Positions 23,285-33,374 are shown, counted from the stretch's first letter. The stretch is DNA of 46,926 bases from Streptomyces bambusae (GCF_020532645.1 NZ_JAJAUZ010000056.1:1-46926); one strand, 5' to 3'. The notes: a model not told the origin generated them from the sequence alone. A program made the numbers and translations.

Positions 23285-24232
23285 TCAGCCGGGCAGGGAG
23301 AACAGCCGGGCCGCGTTGTCGTGGCAGACCGCCCGCAGCCAGTCGTCGCCCAGGCCCAGCCGCTCCAGCGCGTCGAGCTGGTGCTCGTACGGGTACGGGA
23401 TGTTCGGGAAGTCGGTGCCGAGCAGGATCCGGTCGCCGAGGTCCGCGAGGCGGGGCAGTTCGGCGGGCGGGAACGGGCCGAGCCGCTCGGCGAAGTCGGT
23501 GAAGGCCATCGTGGTGTCCAGCCGCACGTTCCGGTACCGCTCGGCGAGCGCGAGGAAGTCGGCGTACTCGGGCAGACCCATGTGCGCGACGACCAGCGGC
23601 AGCCTGGGGTGCCGGGCCAGCACCCGGGCCATCGGGCCGGGGCCGGTGTGCTTGCCGGGGGCGGGCCCGGAGCCGCAGTGGACCACGGCCGGGATCCCGG
23701 CTTCGGCGAGCAGCCCCCAGACCGCGTCGAGCCGCTCGTCCGCCGGGTCGTAGCCGCCGACCTGGACGTGCGCCTTGAAGACGCGGGCGCCCGCCTCGAC
23801 GGCCCGCCGCACGTAGGCCGCGGCCCCGTCCTCGGGGAAGAAGGTCGCGGTGTGCAGGCAGTCGGGGGTGCGGGCGGCGAAGTCGGCCGCCCAGGAGTTC
23901 AGCCAGGCCGCCATCGCCGGCTTGTGCGGGTAGAGCATGGCGGTGAAGGCGCGGACCCCGAACCGGCGCAGCAGGGCGACCCGTTCGGCCTCCTCGTGCC
24001 GGTAGGTGATGGGCCATGCGGTGCCGGTCAGCGGGCCGGCCGCGTCGAAGTAGTCCCACACCTTGGCAAGGACCCGGTCGGGCATGAAGTGGGTGTGCAC
24101 GTCGACGAGTCCGGCGTGCAGGCCCAGCCGCTCGCGGAAGGCCCGCACCGCGGCCGTGGTGCGGGCGGCGGCCGCCTCGGCGTCCCGGTCGGGGAGCGCC
24201 GGGGCGGCCGCCGGGTCCGGGTCAGCGCACAA
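23285..24232 (-). CDS. Amidohydrolase-2 family (ACMSD-like) metal-dependent hydrolase
   Basis: 315 aa if the TTG at 24232 is used; no good Shine-Dalgarno sequence is visible and the start may lie further in. TIM-barrel metal-site motifs are VDVHTHFMP (about residue 45), ARVFKAHVQVGG, VVHCGSG, VVAHMG and ILLGTDFPNIPYPYEHQLDA, the order found in amidohydrolase-2 decarboxylases and hydrolases. The substrate cannot be predicted. It overlaps the end of the ABM gene by 11 bp, suggesting coupled expression of the two. Confidence 0.85.
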   Translation of the reverse strand: MCADPDPAAAPALPDRDAEAAAARTTAAVRAFRERLGLHAGLVDVHTHFMPDRVLAKVWDYFDAAGPLTGTAWPITYRHEEAERVALLRRFGVRAFTAMLYPHKPAMAAWLNSWAADFAARTPDCLHTATFFPEDGAAAYVRRAVEAGARVFKAHVQVGGYDPADERLDAVWGLLAEAGIPAVVHCGSGPAPGKHTGPGPMARVLARHPRLPLVVAHMGLPEYADFLALAERYRNVRLDTTMAFTDFAERLGPFPPAELPRLADLGDRILLGTDFPNIPYPYEHQLDALERLGLGDDWLRAVCHDNAARLFSLPG

Positions 24233-24563
24233 AGCCGTGGCTGCGTTCGACGGTGGCGACGTGCAGCGTGTAGCTGTCGTACCAGTCGGCGCGGCCCTGC
24301 TTCTGGGCCGCGCGGTGCTCCTCGTCGGTCCGCCAGGCGATCAGGGCGGCCTCGTCGCGGAAGTAGCCGACGGTGATGGACAGGCCGCCGGGGGTGTGGG
24401 CGTTCTCGTGGCCGAGGTACCCGGGGATCTCCTTGACCAGCTCGGTCATCCGCTCGGAGGTCGCGTCGTACTCCTCGCCGCCGCGGGTGCGGACCGAGGT
24501 GAACACCGTCATGACATAAGGGGGTTCGAAGGCCGGGAGCGGCCTGGGCTGCGGGATGCTCAT
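24222..24563 (-). CDS. Antibiotic biosynthesis monooxygenase (ABM) fold protein
   Basis: 113 aa from ATG 24563, with GGAGGGTGGG upstream. It is a ferredoxin-like ABM domain: YVMTVFTSVRTRGGEEYDAT, PGYLGHENAHTPGGLSITVG, YFRDEAALIAWRTDEEHRAA and QKQGRADWYDSYTLHVATVE. Members act as cofactor-free monooxygenases or haem-handling proteins. It overlaps the amidohydrolase gene downstream. The substrate is unknown. Confidence 0.85.
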   Translation of the reverse strand: MSIPQPRPLPAFEPPYVMTVFTSVRTRGGEEYDATSERMTELVKEIPGYLGHENAHTPGGLSITVGYFRDEAALIAWRTDEEHRAAQKQGRADWYDSYTLHVATVERSHGFVR

Positions 24564-24676
24564 GCGCCCACCCTCCGCGCCGGACTCGCCGCCTGTCCAC
24601 AGTGATCGGGCCCGGAAGGGCAAAGGGATCCAAGATTTGACCTGCCGGTCCGGCCGGGAAGAGGGGAGCCCGCCGG

Positions 24677-25558
24677 TCAGAACAGCCCGTCCTGCTCCCC
24701 CGCCGGCGGTACGGGCGCACCGACCGGGACCACCGCCACCGAGGTCACGGCGTCCGGTGCCGCAGCAGTCAGCTCCCAGCCCGCCAGCAGCCGGGTGTCG
24801 ACGACCAGCCCGTCCGCCAGGTGCAGGTCCGGTCCGGCCGCGCCCGCCAGCTCCCCGGCGACCACCGCCCCGGCAGCCGGCTCACCGAGGGCGCACAGCG
24901 GCGCCGGGATCCGGTCCAGCCCGAACACCGCGGTGTGGTCGACGGGCACGCACGGCAGCCGTTCCAGGGTCTCCGCCCAGCCGGCCAGGGCCAGCGCCCG
25001 GGCGTGCAGGTCCGCCACCTCGGCGGCCCGCTCCGGCCACGGCGGCAGGGCCGCCCGTACCGCCCGTTTTCGCGCGTACGGGATCCGGTCCGGCACTCCG
25101 AGCGCGGCGCGCAGCAGTTCTTCCGTACGCCGGGCGGCCATCAGCGGCCCGCGGCCCAGCCAGCCGTACGCCACCGCCGCCTGCTCCAGCAGCCGGTCGG
25201 CACCCCGCTCCTCGGCGGTGATGCCCACCTTGACCAGGCCGGGCCCGAACCAGGCCAGGTACACGCGGTACGGGCGCGGGTCGGCGACGTTGGTGTCGGC
25301 GGCAACCGAGAAGGACCGGTCGAGCCGGGCGCACTCCGGGCACTGCGCGCTGCCGGCCCGGGCACCCACCGCGGCGGCCCGGGGGCACGGCGTGTGCCGT
25401 CCGCTCCGCCACACGCCGAGGCAGCGGCGTTCACCCGTCAGTACGAACCCTAGCCGCTGTCCGGGCCGCAGCGGGCTCTCCCGCGTTCCGCGTGCCGCCC
25501 CGTCCCACCTCAGCCGCGGCCCCTCCGGCCCCCACCGCACGCCCGCACACCGCCACAT
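24677..25558 (-). CDS. DUF2797 protein
   Basis: 293 aa from ATG 25558. It matches my memory of the DUF2797 family: ERRCLGVWRSGRHTPCPRAA near residue 43, a CPECARLDRSFSVAADT zinc-type segment, and PYRVYLAWFGPGLVKVGIT, then RLLEQAAVAYGWLGRGPLMA, which resembles a GIY-YIG-like core (YLAWFG ... VKVGIT). Cys in CPRA, QCPEC suggest a metal site. A nucleic-acid role is possible; none is established to my knowledge. TACGGT lies 6 nt before the ATG, so the mRNA is probably leaderless. Confidence 0.8.
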   Translation of the reverse strand: MWRCAGVRWGPEGPRLRWDGAARGTRESPLRPGQRLGFVLTGERRCLGVWRSGRHTPCPRAAAVGARAGSAQCPECARLDRSFSVAADTNVADPRPYRVYLAWFGPGLVKVGITAEERGADRLLEQAAVAYGWLGRGPLMAARRTEELLRAALGVPDRIPYARKRAVRAALPPWPERAAEVADLHARALALAGWAETLERLPCVPVDHTAVFGLDRIPAPLCALGEPAAGAVVAGELAGAAGPDLHLADGLVVDTRLLAGWELTAAAPDAVTSVAVVPVGAPVPPAGEQDGLF

Positions 25559-25600
25559 GCCCCCACCGTACGAAAGCCGGCGGAGCGGGCGGGCAAAAGC

Positions 25601-25632
25601 AGAAGGCCCCGGACTCTCGTCCGGGGCCTTCT
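25601..25632 (-). terminator. Terminator of tRNA-Arg(ACG)
   Basis: A perfect 14-bp stem (AGAAGGCCCCGGAC and complement) with a 4-nt loop, 7 bases after the 3' end of the tRNA on the minus strand, followed there by CTGCTTTTG. Confidence 0.85.
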
Positions 25633-25638
25633 TTGCTG

Positions 25639-25711
25639 TGCACTCGGCAGGATTCGAACCTGCAACCTTCTGATCCGTAGTCAGATGCTCTATCCGTTAA
25701 GCTACGAGTGC
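25639..25711 (-). tRNA. tRNA-Arg (anticodon ACG)
   Basis: 73 nt. Acceptor GCACTCG / CGAGTGC with discriminator A; anticodon arm TCTGA-CTACGGA-TCAGA with ACG (complement of 25676-25678); T-loop GGTTCGAATCC. It reads CGU, CGC and CGA after A34 is converted to inosine by TadA, encoded at 9536. CCA is not encoded. Confidence 0.97.
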
Positions 25712-25944
25712 TTGTGCTTCCCGGGGTTTTTCGCCCCGTTGGCCTTGCGAGAACAACAATACATGGACCTCGCCGGGACGCGAAATCCATTACCCAAACC
25801 GCCCCTGACCTGCGGAAACGTCGATCAGGGGGTGATGGGGGTGCGAAGCCGGGGGTGCGCGGACCGTGCGGTTCGGGGCGGCTGCGCGCACGTTTCCCCG
25901 CGGGGGACGGCCTCCCCGCCGAGGGACGACTTCCCGCAGGAACG
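25712..25944. other. Spacer between two minus-strand tRNAs
   Basis: No gene seen. It holds a possible -10 of tRNA-Arg (TATTGT on the minus strand, near 25757-25762), a small hairpin (CGGGGCGAAAAACCCCG, minus strand, near 25720-25736), and GACCTGCGGAAAC (25807-25819), a 13-mer that recurs at 40960 upstream of another tRNA. Confidence 0.5.
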
Positions 25945-25980
25945 ACCGAAGCCCCGGTCCGTTCGGACCGGGGCTTCGGT
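25945..25980 (-). terminator. Terminator of tRNA-Ser(GCT)
   Basis: A perfect 17-bp stem (ACCGAAGCCCCGGTCCG and complement) with a 2-nt TT loop, 10 bases after the tRNA 3' end. Confidence 0.85.
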
Positions 25981-25990
25981 GATCACAGCG

Positions 25991-26081
25991 CGGAGGCGGA
26001 GGGATTTGAACCCTCGATGGGCTTTAAGACCCAAACCGCATTAGCAGTGCGGCGCCATAGACCGGACTAGGCGACGCCTCC
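25991..26081 (-). tRNA. tRNA-Ser (anticodon GCT)
   Basis: 91-nt class II tRNA. Acceptor GGAGGCG / CGCCTCC with discriminator G; anticodon arm CCGCA-CTGCTAA-TGCGG with GCT (complement of 26043-26045); long variable arm; T-loop GGTTCAAATCC. It reads AGC and AGU. Confidence 0.97.
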
Positions 26082-26224
26082 AGCACACCCCCGCATGCGT
26101 GGGGTGCGTGCAGATGATGACACAGCCCGAGAGCCGATCACCAATCCACCCCCACAGTACTGGCCACGGGGCAGCGAGGGCAAAGGCTTAGTGACCCCCG
26201 CTGCGAGCCGTCGTTGGGCACGGC

Positions 26225-26650
26225 ATGCTGAGCCGCCTCGCCCTCGCTTCGGTCGCTGCCGCCGCCTTCGCATCGGGTCCGCTGCCGCCCCTGCCGCTCG
26301 GGCTGCTCCACGAACCCGAGCCCGACCGGCTGACCGTCACCGTGGCCGAAACCGGTAACCCGCGGGCCAACGGAACGTACGAGCTCACCTGCGAGCCGAT
26401 CGGCGGGACGCACCCCGAGGCCCGGCGCGCGTGCGCCCGGCTCGACACCTTCGCGAAGGAGGGGAGCGACCCGTTCGCCCCGGTGTCCACCCGCCGCATG
26501 TGCACGCAGCAGTACGGCGGCCCCGCCACCGCCCGGGTCACCGGAACCTGGCTCGGCAAACCGGTGAAGGCGGAGTTCGACCGCAAGAACGGGTGTGAGA
26601 TCAGCCGGTGGAAAGATTTGGAACCCGTGCTTCCGAGTGTGCGCTCCTGA
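26225..26650 (+). CDS. SSI-family (subtilisin inhibitor-like) secreted protease inhibitor
   Basis: 141 aa from ATG 26225. A signal peptide (MLSRLALASVAAAAFASG) leads to a mature domain of about 110 aa with four Cys (56, 70, 93, 114), the SSI two-disulfide pattern. Family blocks are RLTVTVAETG, NGTYELTCEPIGGTHPEARR, ACARLD, GDPFAPV-like SDPFAPVSTRRMC and VTGTWLGKPVKAEFDRKNGC. Aligning CTQQY with the reactive-site CPMVY of S. albogriseolus SSI puts Gln95 at P1, where Met, Lys or Arg is usual. These proteins inhibit extracellular serine proteases; a secreted S1 protease lies at 41607 and HtrA at 45622. Confidence 0.85.
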   Translation: MLSRLALASVAAAAFASGPLPPLPLGLLHEPEPDRLTVTVAETGNPRANGTYELTCEPIGGTHPEARRACARLDTFAKEGSDPFAPVSTRRMCTQQYGGPATARVTGTWLGKPVKAEFDRKNGCEISRWKDLEPVLPSVRS

Positions 26651-26753
26651 CCAGCGAGGATGCGACCACTGCGTCACATCCCCCGCCGGGCGCCGGGCCG
26701 GTGCCCTTAGACTCCTCCCGTGACATGCCGGTAGTCAGGGAGGAAGCGTCGTC

Positions 26754-29700
26754 GTGAGCAGCAGGCCATCCCGAGGCGCTGCTCGCCTCGCAGCAATACT
26801 CGACGCGCTTCCGGACGCGCTTCTCCTCGTGAACGCCAACGGCACCGTGGTGAACGCCAACTCCATCGCGCTCGAGGTCTTCGAGTCCCCCGGCACCGGA
26901 CTGGTCGGCCGCGGCCTGTTGTCGCTGCTCCCCGAGTTCGACTCGAAGCTGATCCCCGGATCGATGCGCCGCCCCGACGACGTGCCCGAGGGCCGCACCA
27001 AGCCGAAGCGGATGACGGCCCACCGCACCGACGGCAGCGAGTTCCCCGCCGAGGTGACCAGCGCCGGCCTGGAGGACGGCCGCGAGGCCTACGCCGACGC
27101 GCACCGCTACACCGGCGACGAGCTGCTGATGCTCGTCGTCCGGGACCTGTCCGGCACGGTCGACACCGAGGCCGAGCTGGCCCGGTCGCAGCGCCAGACC
27201 GAGATGATCCTGCGGGCCGCCGCCGAGGGCGTGGTGGGCACCGACACCGACGGCCGGGTGGTCCTCGTCAACCCCGCCGCCGCGCAGATCCTCGGCTACC
27301 GCGCCACCGAGCTCGGCAACCGCGAACTGCACTCCCTCGTCCTCCACTCCCGCGCGGACGGCGCGCCGTTCCCCTTCGACGAGTCGCCGCTCGCCGACAC
27401 GCTCCGGTCCGGGCGCAAGCACCGGGTGCGGGGGCAGGTGCTGTGGAACAAGGCGGGCAAACCGGTCTCCGTGGACCTGACCACCTCGCCCGTGCGCGAC
27501 GGTGAGCAGCTCGTCGGCGCGGTCATGACCTTCACCGACCGGCGCCCGTACGACGCGCTGGCCGCCCGCCACGCCCAGCTGCTCGCCCTCGCGGACGAGG
27601 CGCTGCGCGGGCCGCTGGAGGAGCTGCGCGGCGAACTGGCCACGCTGGCCGCGGACGACGCCGGGCAGCTGTGGCCCGAGGCGAACCAGCTGCTGCACCA
27701 CCTCGCCGCCGGGTACTCGCGGATGACGGTGCTGCTCGACAACGTGCTGTCGTTCCAGCGGCTCGACGCGGGCACGGACCGGCTGACCAAGGAGAAGGCG
27801 CTCCTGGACGACGTGGTCGCGTCGGCGGTGGAGGGCGCGGTCGAGCTGATCGGACCGGGGCGGGCGCAGTTCGCGGTGCACGCGCCGACGATCGAGGCCG
27901 AGGTGGACGCCGGCCGGCTGGCGACCGCGCTCGCCCACCTGATCGCCGACCTGGCCGGGGTGGACGCCACCGGCAAGGCGCCGGTGACGGAGGCCGGCGG
28001 GTACGCCGACTCCACGATCGTGGTCGCCCTCGCCCAGCGCGGGAAGGTTGCGCGCATCGAGGTCCGAGGACCGTACGCCGGCGGGAACCCGGTGCACGGA
28101 CCGATCGTGCGGGGGATCGTCGGCGCGCACGGCGGTGTGCTGCAGACCCACGAGGTGCCGGGCATGACCGGCAGTGCGTACGTGCTCGAAGTCCCGCTCG
28201 GTGCGGGCGCCGGCACCGTGACCCGGCCCAAGCCGGAGCCCGCGCCGGAGCCGGAGTCCGGGCCCGGGGCGGAGGCCGCTCAGCCGAAGCCGGCCGGGCG
28301 GCGGGCGCGGCGCGGCGTGGACGCGTTCCTCGACGAGGAGCCGGCCGCTCCGCAGGGCGGGGCACTGGCCCTGCCGTCCGGGCGGCGGCGCGCGCCCGGT
28401 GCGGACCTGGCGCCCGCACCGGTGAACCCGGCCGGACTGGCCGCCCCGGTGCCCGCCGACGGCACCGGCCGCCGCCGCGGCCGGGCCCTCGAAGAGGGCA
28501 CCCCGGCCGGCCCCCGGCCGGCCCCCGCCCCCGCCCAGGCCCGCGCGGCCATCCCCGCCATCCCGCCGATGCCGTCCGAGCCGCCGCGGATCCCGCAGGG
28601 ACCGGTACCGCCGCAGGGCGCCGGACCGGTGCCGCCGCACGGCGCGGGCCAGGTCGCCCCGCACGGCGCCGGACCCGTGCCTCCGCAGGGTGCCGGACCC
28701 GTGCCCCGGCAGGGCGCCGGACCCGCGGCCGTACCGCCGCCGGGGGCCGGACCCGCGTCGCCGCTCGGTGCCGCACCGGTGCCGCCGCGGGGGCCGGCAG
28801 CTCCCGGCGCGCCCGCTGCCGGAGCCGTTCCGCCCCAGGGGGCCGGACCCGTGCCGCCCCGGGCCGTGGGTCCGGTCGCGCCCAACGGCGCCGGACCCGT
28901 GGCACCGCACGGCGCCGGCCCCGTACCGCCGCAGGGTTCGGGACCCGTACCGCCCCTCGGCGCCGGCCCCGTACCGCCGCTCGGTGGGGGAGCTGTGCCT
29001 CCGCTCGGTCCCGGACCCGTTCCGGGTGCAGGGCCGGTACCGCCCCGGGCCGTGGGCCCGGTCGCGCCCAACGGCGCCGGACCCGTGGCACCGCTCGGCG
29101 CGGGGCCCGTGCCGCCTCACGGCCCGGGCCCGATGGCCCCGCAGGGCGCGGGACCCGTACCCCCGCAGGGCTCGGGGCCCCTGCCCCCGCACGGCGCAGG
29201 ACCCGTACCCGTGCAGGGTGCCGCAGCTGTTCCTCCCCAGGGCGCCGGGCCCGTGCCGCCGCAGGGTGCCGGCCAGGTCGCCCCGCAGGGGCCAGGGGCC
29301 GCGGCTCCGGAAGGGGAGCAGGGCAAGGGCCGGCGGCGGGCGCTGGCCGGCGCTCCCGAGGTGGCCGTGGCTCCCGAGGGTGAGGCCGCGCCCGGTGGCG
29401 GTCGTCGGCGTGCCCTCGCCGCACCCGGTGCCGCGGCGGGCAACCCCGGCGTGCCCGGCGCCCGCAACGGGGCTGCTCCGGCGGCCGACCCCTACGGCTC
29501 CGACGACAGCGGCGGCCCCGGCGCAGCTCCCGGCGGCGCGATCCAGGTGGGCCCGAACGCTTCCGCCGCCGCCCAGGGACCCCACGGCACCGCCAACGCT
29601 CCCGGCGGCTCAGGCGCCCCCGGCACCCTCAGCGCCGCCGGCGCCCTCGGCACGCCCGGCGCCCCCGGCACCCTCCTCGGCCTCGCTACCCCCGCCGGCC

Positions 29701-30950
29701 CCGCCCCCGTCGAACCCCTCCAGCCCGTCGGCGCCGCCGGCGCGGCAGGTGCGGACGGCCAGGGACGCCGGGCCCGCCGGGTGCTCGGCACGCCGGTGCC
29801 CGCCGACGACGAGGCCCACGCGGCCGCCGCGGCCGCCGCGGCCGGCGACACGCACACGCCCCCGCAGCCGCACCCCGTGCCCACCGAGGACGAGGCCGCG
29901 CCCACCGGCCGGCGGCGGGCGCTGCCGGCCACTCCGGCGGCCTGGCCGGTGCCGGCCGCCCGGACGGCCCCCGAGGACGCGGCGGCAGCCGTCGCCGTGC
30001 CCGGAGCGCGGCAGGCCCAGGACACCGACGGCGGATCCGGACGGCGCCGCAAGCTCGCCGAGCCGGACAGCGGAGCCGACGGCTCCTCCCTCGGTACGGG
30101 CCGAGCGTTCGCCATAGGAGCGCCCGCGGCCGGTTCCGCCGAGGGACCCGAACCGCTCGACGGGCCCGGCGGGGCCGTCGAGGTCGTCCCGCACCGCCCG
30201 GTGCCGCAGCCCGTCGACGACGAGCTGCCGCCGGAGCCGCTGGACAACCCGCGCCGGCTGCTGGTGTGGCCGGCCCCCGACGTGCAGACCCAGCAGGCGC
30301 TCAGCGAGCGCGGCTACCGACCGGTGATCGTCCACTCCCGCGAGGAGGTGGACGCGCAGATCGCCGCGTACCCGGCCGCCCTGTTCGTGGACCCCCTGAC
30401 CGGACCGATCACCCGTACCGCCCTCCAGTCGCTCCGGCAGGCCGCCGGCGCCGCCGAGGTGCCCGTCCTGGTGACCGCCGGGCTCGGGCAGGCCACCCGG
30501 GAGGCCGCGTACGGCGCCGACCCGGCGGTCCTCCTCAAGGCACTCGCGCCGCGCGACAGCGAGCAGCACCCCTCCCGCGTGCTGCTCCTGGAACAGCACG
30601 ACGAGATCGCGCAGGCACTGACCGAGGCGATGGAGCGGCGCGGCATGCAGGTGGCGCGCGCCGACGCTGACACCGACGCGGTCGAGCTGGCGTCCCGGCT
30701 GCGCCCGAACCTCGTCGTCATGGACCTGATGCAGGTGCGCCGGCGCCGCGCCGGGATCGTGGACTGGCTGCGCGCCAACGGGATGCTGAACCGCACCCCG
30801 CTCGTCGTCTACACCTCGGCGGACATCGACAAGTCCGGCCCCACCGGCCTCGGCTCCGGCGAGACCGTGCTGTTCCTCGCCGAACGCGCCACCACCGCCG
30901 AGGTGCAGGGCCGCATCGTGGACCTGCTGGCCAAGATCGGCACCCATTAG
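26754..30950 (+). CDS. Giant PAS / degenerate hybrid histidine kinase-receiver protein
   Basis: 1398 aa from GTG 26754, with GGAGG upstream. PAS 1 is about 10-110 (ILDALPDALLLVNANGTVVN). PAS 2 is about 145-262 (MILRAAAEGVVGTDTDGRVV). A kinase-like region follows at about 270-475, where the expected phospho-His helix reads ALADEALRGPLEELRGELAT without a His, and N- and G-boxes are eroded. Residues about 480-1150 are low complexity: about 30 GAGPVPPx units (610-855) and eight basic GRRR motifs. The end has two receiver-like domains (about 1166-1280; 1285-1398), the last with LVVMDLMQV (Asp1324) but no MP and no acidic pair. It is probably a signalling scaffold without kinase activity. Confidence 0.85.
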   Translation: MSSRPSRGAARLAAILDALPDALLLVNANGTVVNANSIALEVFESPGTGLVGRGLLSLLPEFDSKLIPGSMRRPDDVPEGRTKPKRMTAHRTDGSEFPAEVTSAGLEDGREAYADAHRYTGDELLMLVVRDLSGTVDTEAELARSQRQTEMILRAAAEGVVGTDTDGRVVLVNPAAAQILGYRATELGNRELHSLVLHSRADGAPFPFDESPLADTLRSGRKHRVRGQVLWNKAGKPVSVDLTTSPVRDGEQLVGAVMTFTDRRPYDALAARHAQLLALADEALRGPLEELRGELATLAADDAGQLWPEANQLLHHLAAGYSRMTVLLDNVLSFQRLDAGTDRLTKEKALLDDVVASAVEGAVELIGPGRAQFAVHAPTIEAEVDAGRLATALAHLIADLAGVDATGKAPVTEAGGYADSTIVVALAQRGKVARIEVRGPYAGGNPVHGPIVRGIVGAHGGVLQTHEVPGMTGSAYVLEVPLGAGAGTVTRPKPEPAPEPESGPGAEAAQPKPAGRRARRGVDAFLDEEPAAPQGGALALPSGRRRAPGADLAPAPVNPAGLAAPVPADGTGRRRGRALEEGTPAGPRPAPAPAQARAAIPAIPPMPSEPPRIPQGPVPPQGAGPVPPHGAGQVAPHGAGPVPPQGAGPVPRQGAGPAAVPPPGAGPASPLGAAPVPPRGPAAPGAPAAGAVPPQGAGPVPPRAVGPVAPNGAGPVAPHGAGPVPPQGSGPVPPLGAGPVPPLGGGAVPPLGPGPVPGAGPVPPRAVGPVAPNGAGPVAPLGAGPVPPHGPGPMAPQGAGPVPPQGSGPLPPHGAGPVPVQGAAAVPPQGAGPVPPQGAGQVAPQGPGAAAPEGEQGKGRRRALAGAPEVAVAPEGEAAPGGGRRRALAAPGAAAGNPGVPGARNGAAPAADPYGSDDSGGPGAAPGGAIQVGPNASAAAQGPHGTANAPGGSGAPGTLSAAGALGTPGAPGTLLGLATPAGPAPVEPLQPVGAAGAAGADGQGRRARRVLGTPVPADDEAHAAAAAAAAGDTHTPPQPHPVPTEDEAAPTGRRRALPATPAAWPVPAARTAPEDAAAAVAVPGARQAQDTDGGSGRRRKLAEPDSGADGSSLGTGRAFAIGAPAAGSAEGPEPLDGPGGAVEVVPHRPVPQPVDDELPPEPLDNPRRLLVWPAPDVQTQQALSERGYRPVIVHSREEVDAQIAAYPAALFVDPLTGPITRTALQSLRQAAGAAEVPVLVTAGLGQATREAAYGADPAVLLKALAPRDSEQHPSRVLLLEQHDEIAQALTEAMERRGMQVARADADTDAVELASRLRPNLVVMDLMQVRRRRAGIVDWLRANGMLNRTPLVVYTSADIDKSGPTGLGSGETVLFLAERATTAEVQGRIVDLLAKIGTH
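28590..29310 (+). repeat. Coding tandem repeat, 24-bp period (GAGPVPPx)
   Basis: About 30 imperfect copies of a 24-base unit coding GAGPVPPQ/H/R/L within the pseudo-hybrid kinase (residues about 610-855). Some units are replaced by AVGPVAPN or GAGPVAPH. Confidence 0.9.
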
Positions 30951-30963
30951 CCACCCTGGGCGG

Positions 30964-31566
30964 ATGGCCACGACGAACAGCACCAGCCGGAACACCCCGC
31001 AGGAGCCCGCCGAGTGGAGCGTGCCCGCCGACGACGGCGAGGTGACGCTCCTGATCGCCCGCCAGGTCGAGCCCGGCTACGAGGAGTCGTTCGAGACGTG
31101 GGCGCGCGGCATCCTGGAGACCGCCGCCGGTTTCCCCGGGCACCTCGGCTACGGGCTGTTCCGCCCGGCGGCGGACGGCGCGCCCTGGTTCCTGGTGCAC
31201 CGCTTCCGCGACAACGCCGCCTTCCGCGCCTGGCAGGACTCGCCGGAGCGGGCCGCCTGGTTCGCGAACTGCGAGGGCCACCACCACACCGAGATCGCCC
31301 GCCGCGAACTCACCGGCATGGAGACCTGGTTCGCCAAGCCGGGCACGACCCGGCCCGCGCCGCCGCGCTGGAAGATGGCGGTCAGCTCCGGGCTCGCGAT
31401 CTTCCCGATCTCGCTCGCGGGCAACGCACTGATCGGCCCGTTCCTGGTGGACCTGCACGTCGTGCTGCGCACGGCCGCGTTCTCCGCCGTGTTCAGCACC
31501 CTGATGACGTACGTGGCGATGCCGGCGGTCAGCCGGCTGCTGCGCGGCTGGCTCAGCCCCCGCTGA
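30964..31566 (+). CDS. ABM-fold protein with C-terminal membrane helices
   Basis: 200 aa from ATG 30964, 14 bp after the pseudo-kinase stop, probably co-transcribed. The ABM domain (about 25-130) contains VTLLIARQVEPGYEESFETW, GFPGHLGYGLFRPA, PWFLVHRFRDNAAFRAWQDS, and a His-rich NCEGHHHTEIARREL. Two membrane helices follow (about 137-157, SSGLAIFPISLAGNALIGPF; about 163-190). This fusion anchors the ABM domain at the membrane on the cytosolic side. The substrate is unknown; proximity to the sensor-like gene is the only clue. Confidence 0.82.
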   Translation: MATTNSTSRNTPQEPAEWSVPADDGEVTLLIARQVEPGYEESFETWARGILETAAGFPGHLGYGLFRPAADGAPWFLVHRFRDNAAFRAWQDSPERAAWFANCEGHHHTEIARRELTGMETWFAKPGTTRPAPPRWKMAVSSGLAIFPISLAGNALIGPFLVDLHVVLRTAAFSAVFSTLMTYVAMPAVSRLLRGWLSPR

Positions 31567-31586
31567 CGTGCGTGCAGCGGGGGCTG
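31554..31586. terminator. Bidirectional terminator between convergent genes
   Basis: CAGCCCCCGCTG / CAGCGGGGGCTG, a perfect 12-bp stem with a 9-nt loop; the left arm overlaps the stop of the ABM-membrane gene and the right arm precedes the end of the acyl-CoA synthetase gene. Confidence 0.75.
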
Positions 31587-31604
31587 GGCCGTGGCGCCGC
31601 GGGC

Positions 31605-33254
<1,650 letters not shown>

Positions 33255-33374
33255 AGCGTCCTCCCGATGGGCGCTGCGCGGCGGCAAAAGGATGCTGCCG
33301 ATTCTGCGCGCGGCGGGAGGTCCTGTCACTACCCGGCGGTAGAAACCGTGCCAGTAATCCCTGTCAGGGTCCGG

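Noticed and set aside
25600..26090. tRNA-linked integrative element
   Set aside because: No integrase, no repeat of the tRNA 3' ends nearby, and the flanks are ordinary chromosomal genes.
26601..29585. 994-codon open frame on the minus strand opposite the pseudo-kinase
   Set aside because: It is a GC-skew shadow of the repeat-rich gene; the plus-strand frame has PAS and receiver motifs and a ribosome site.
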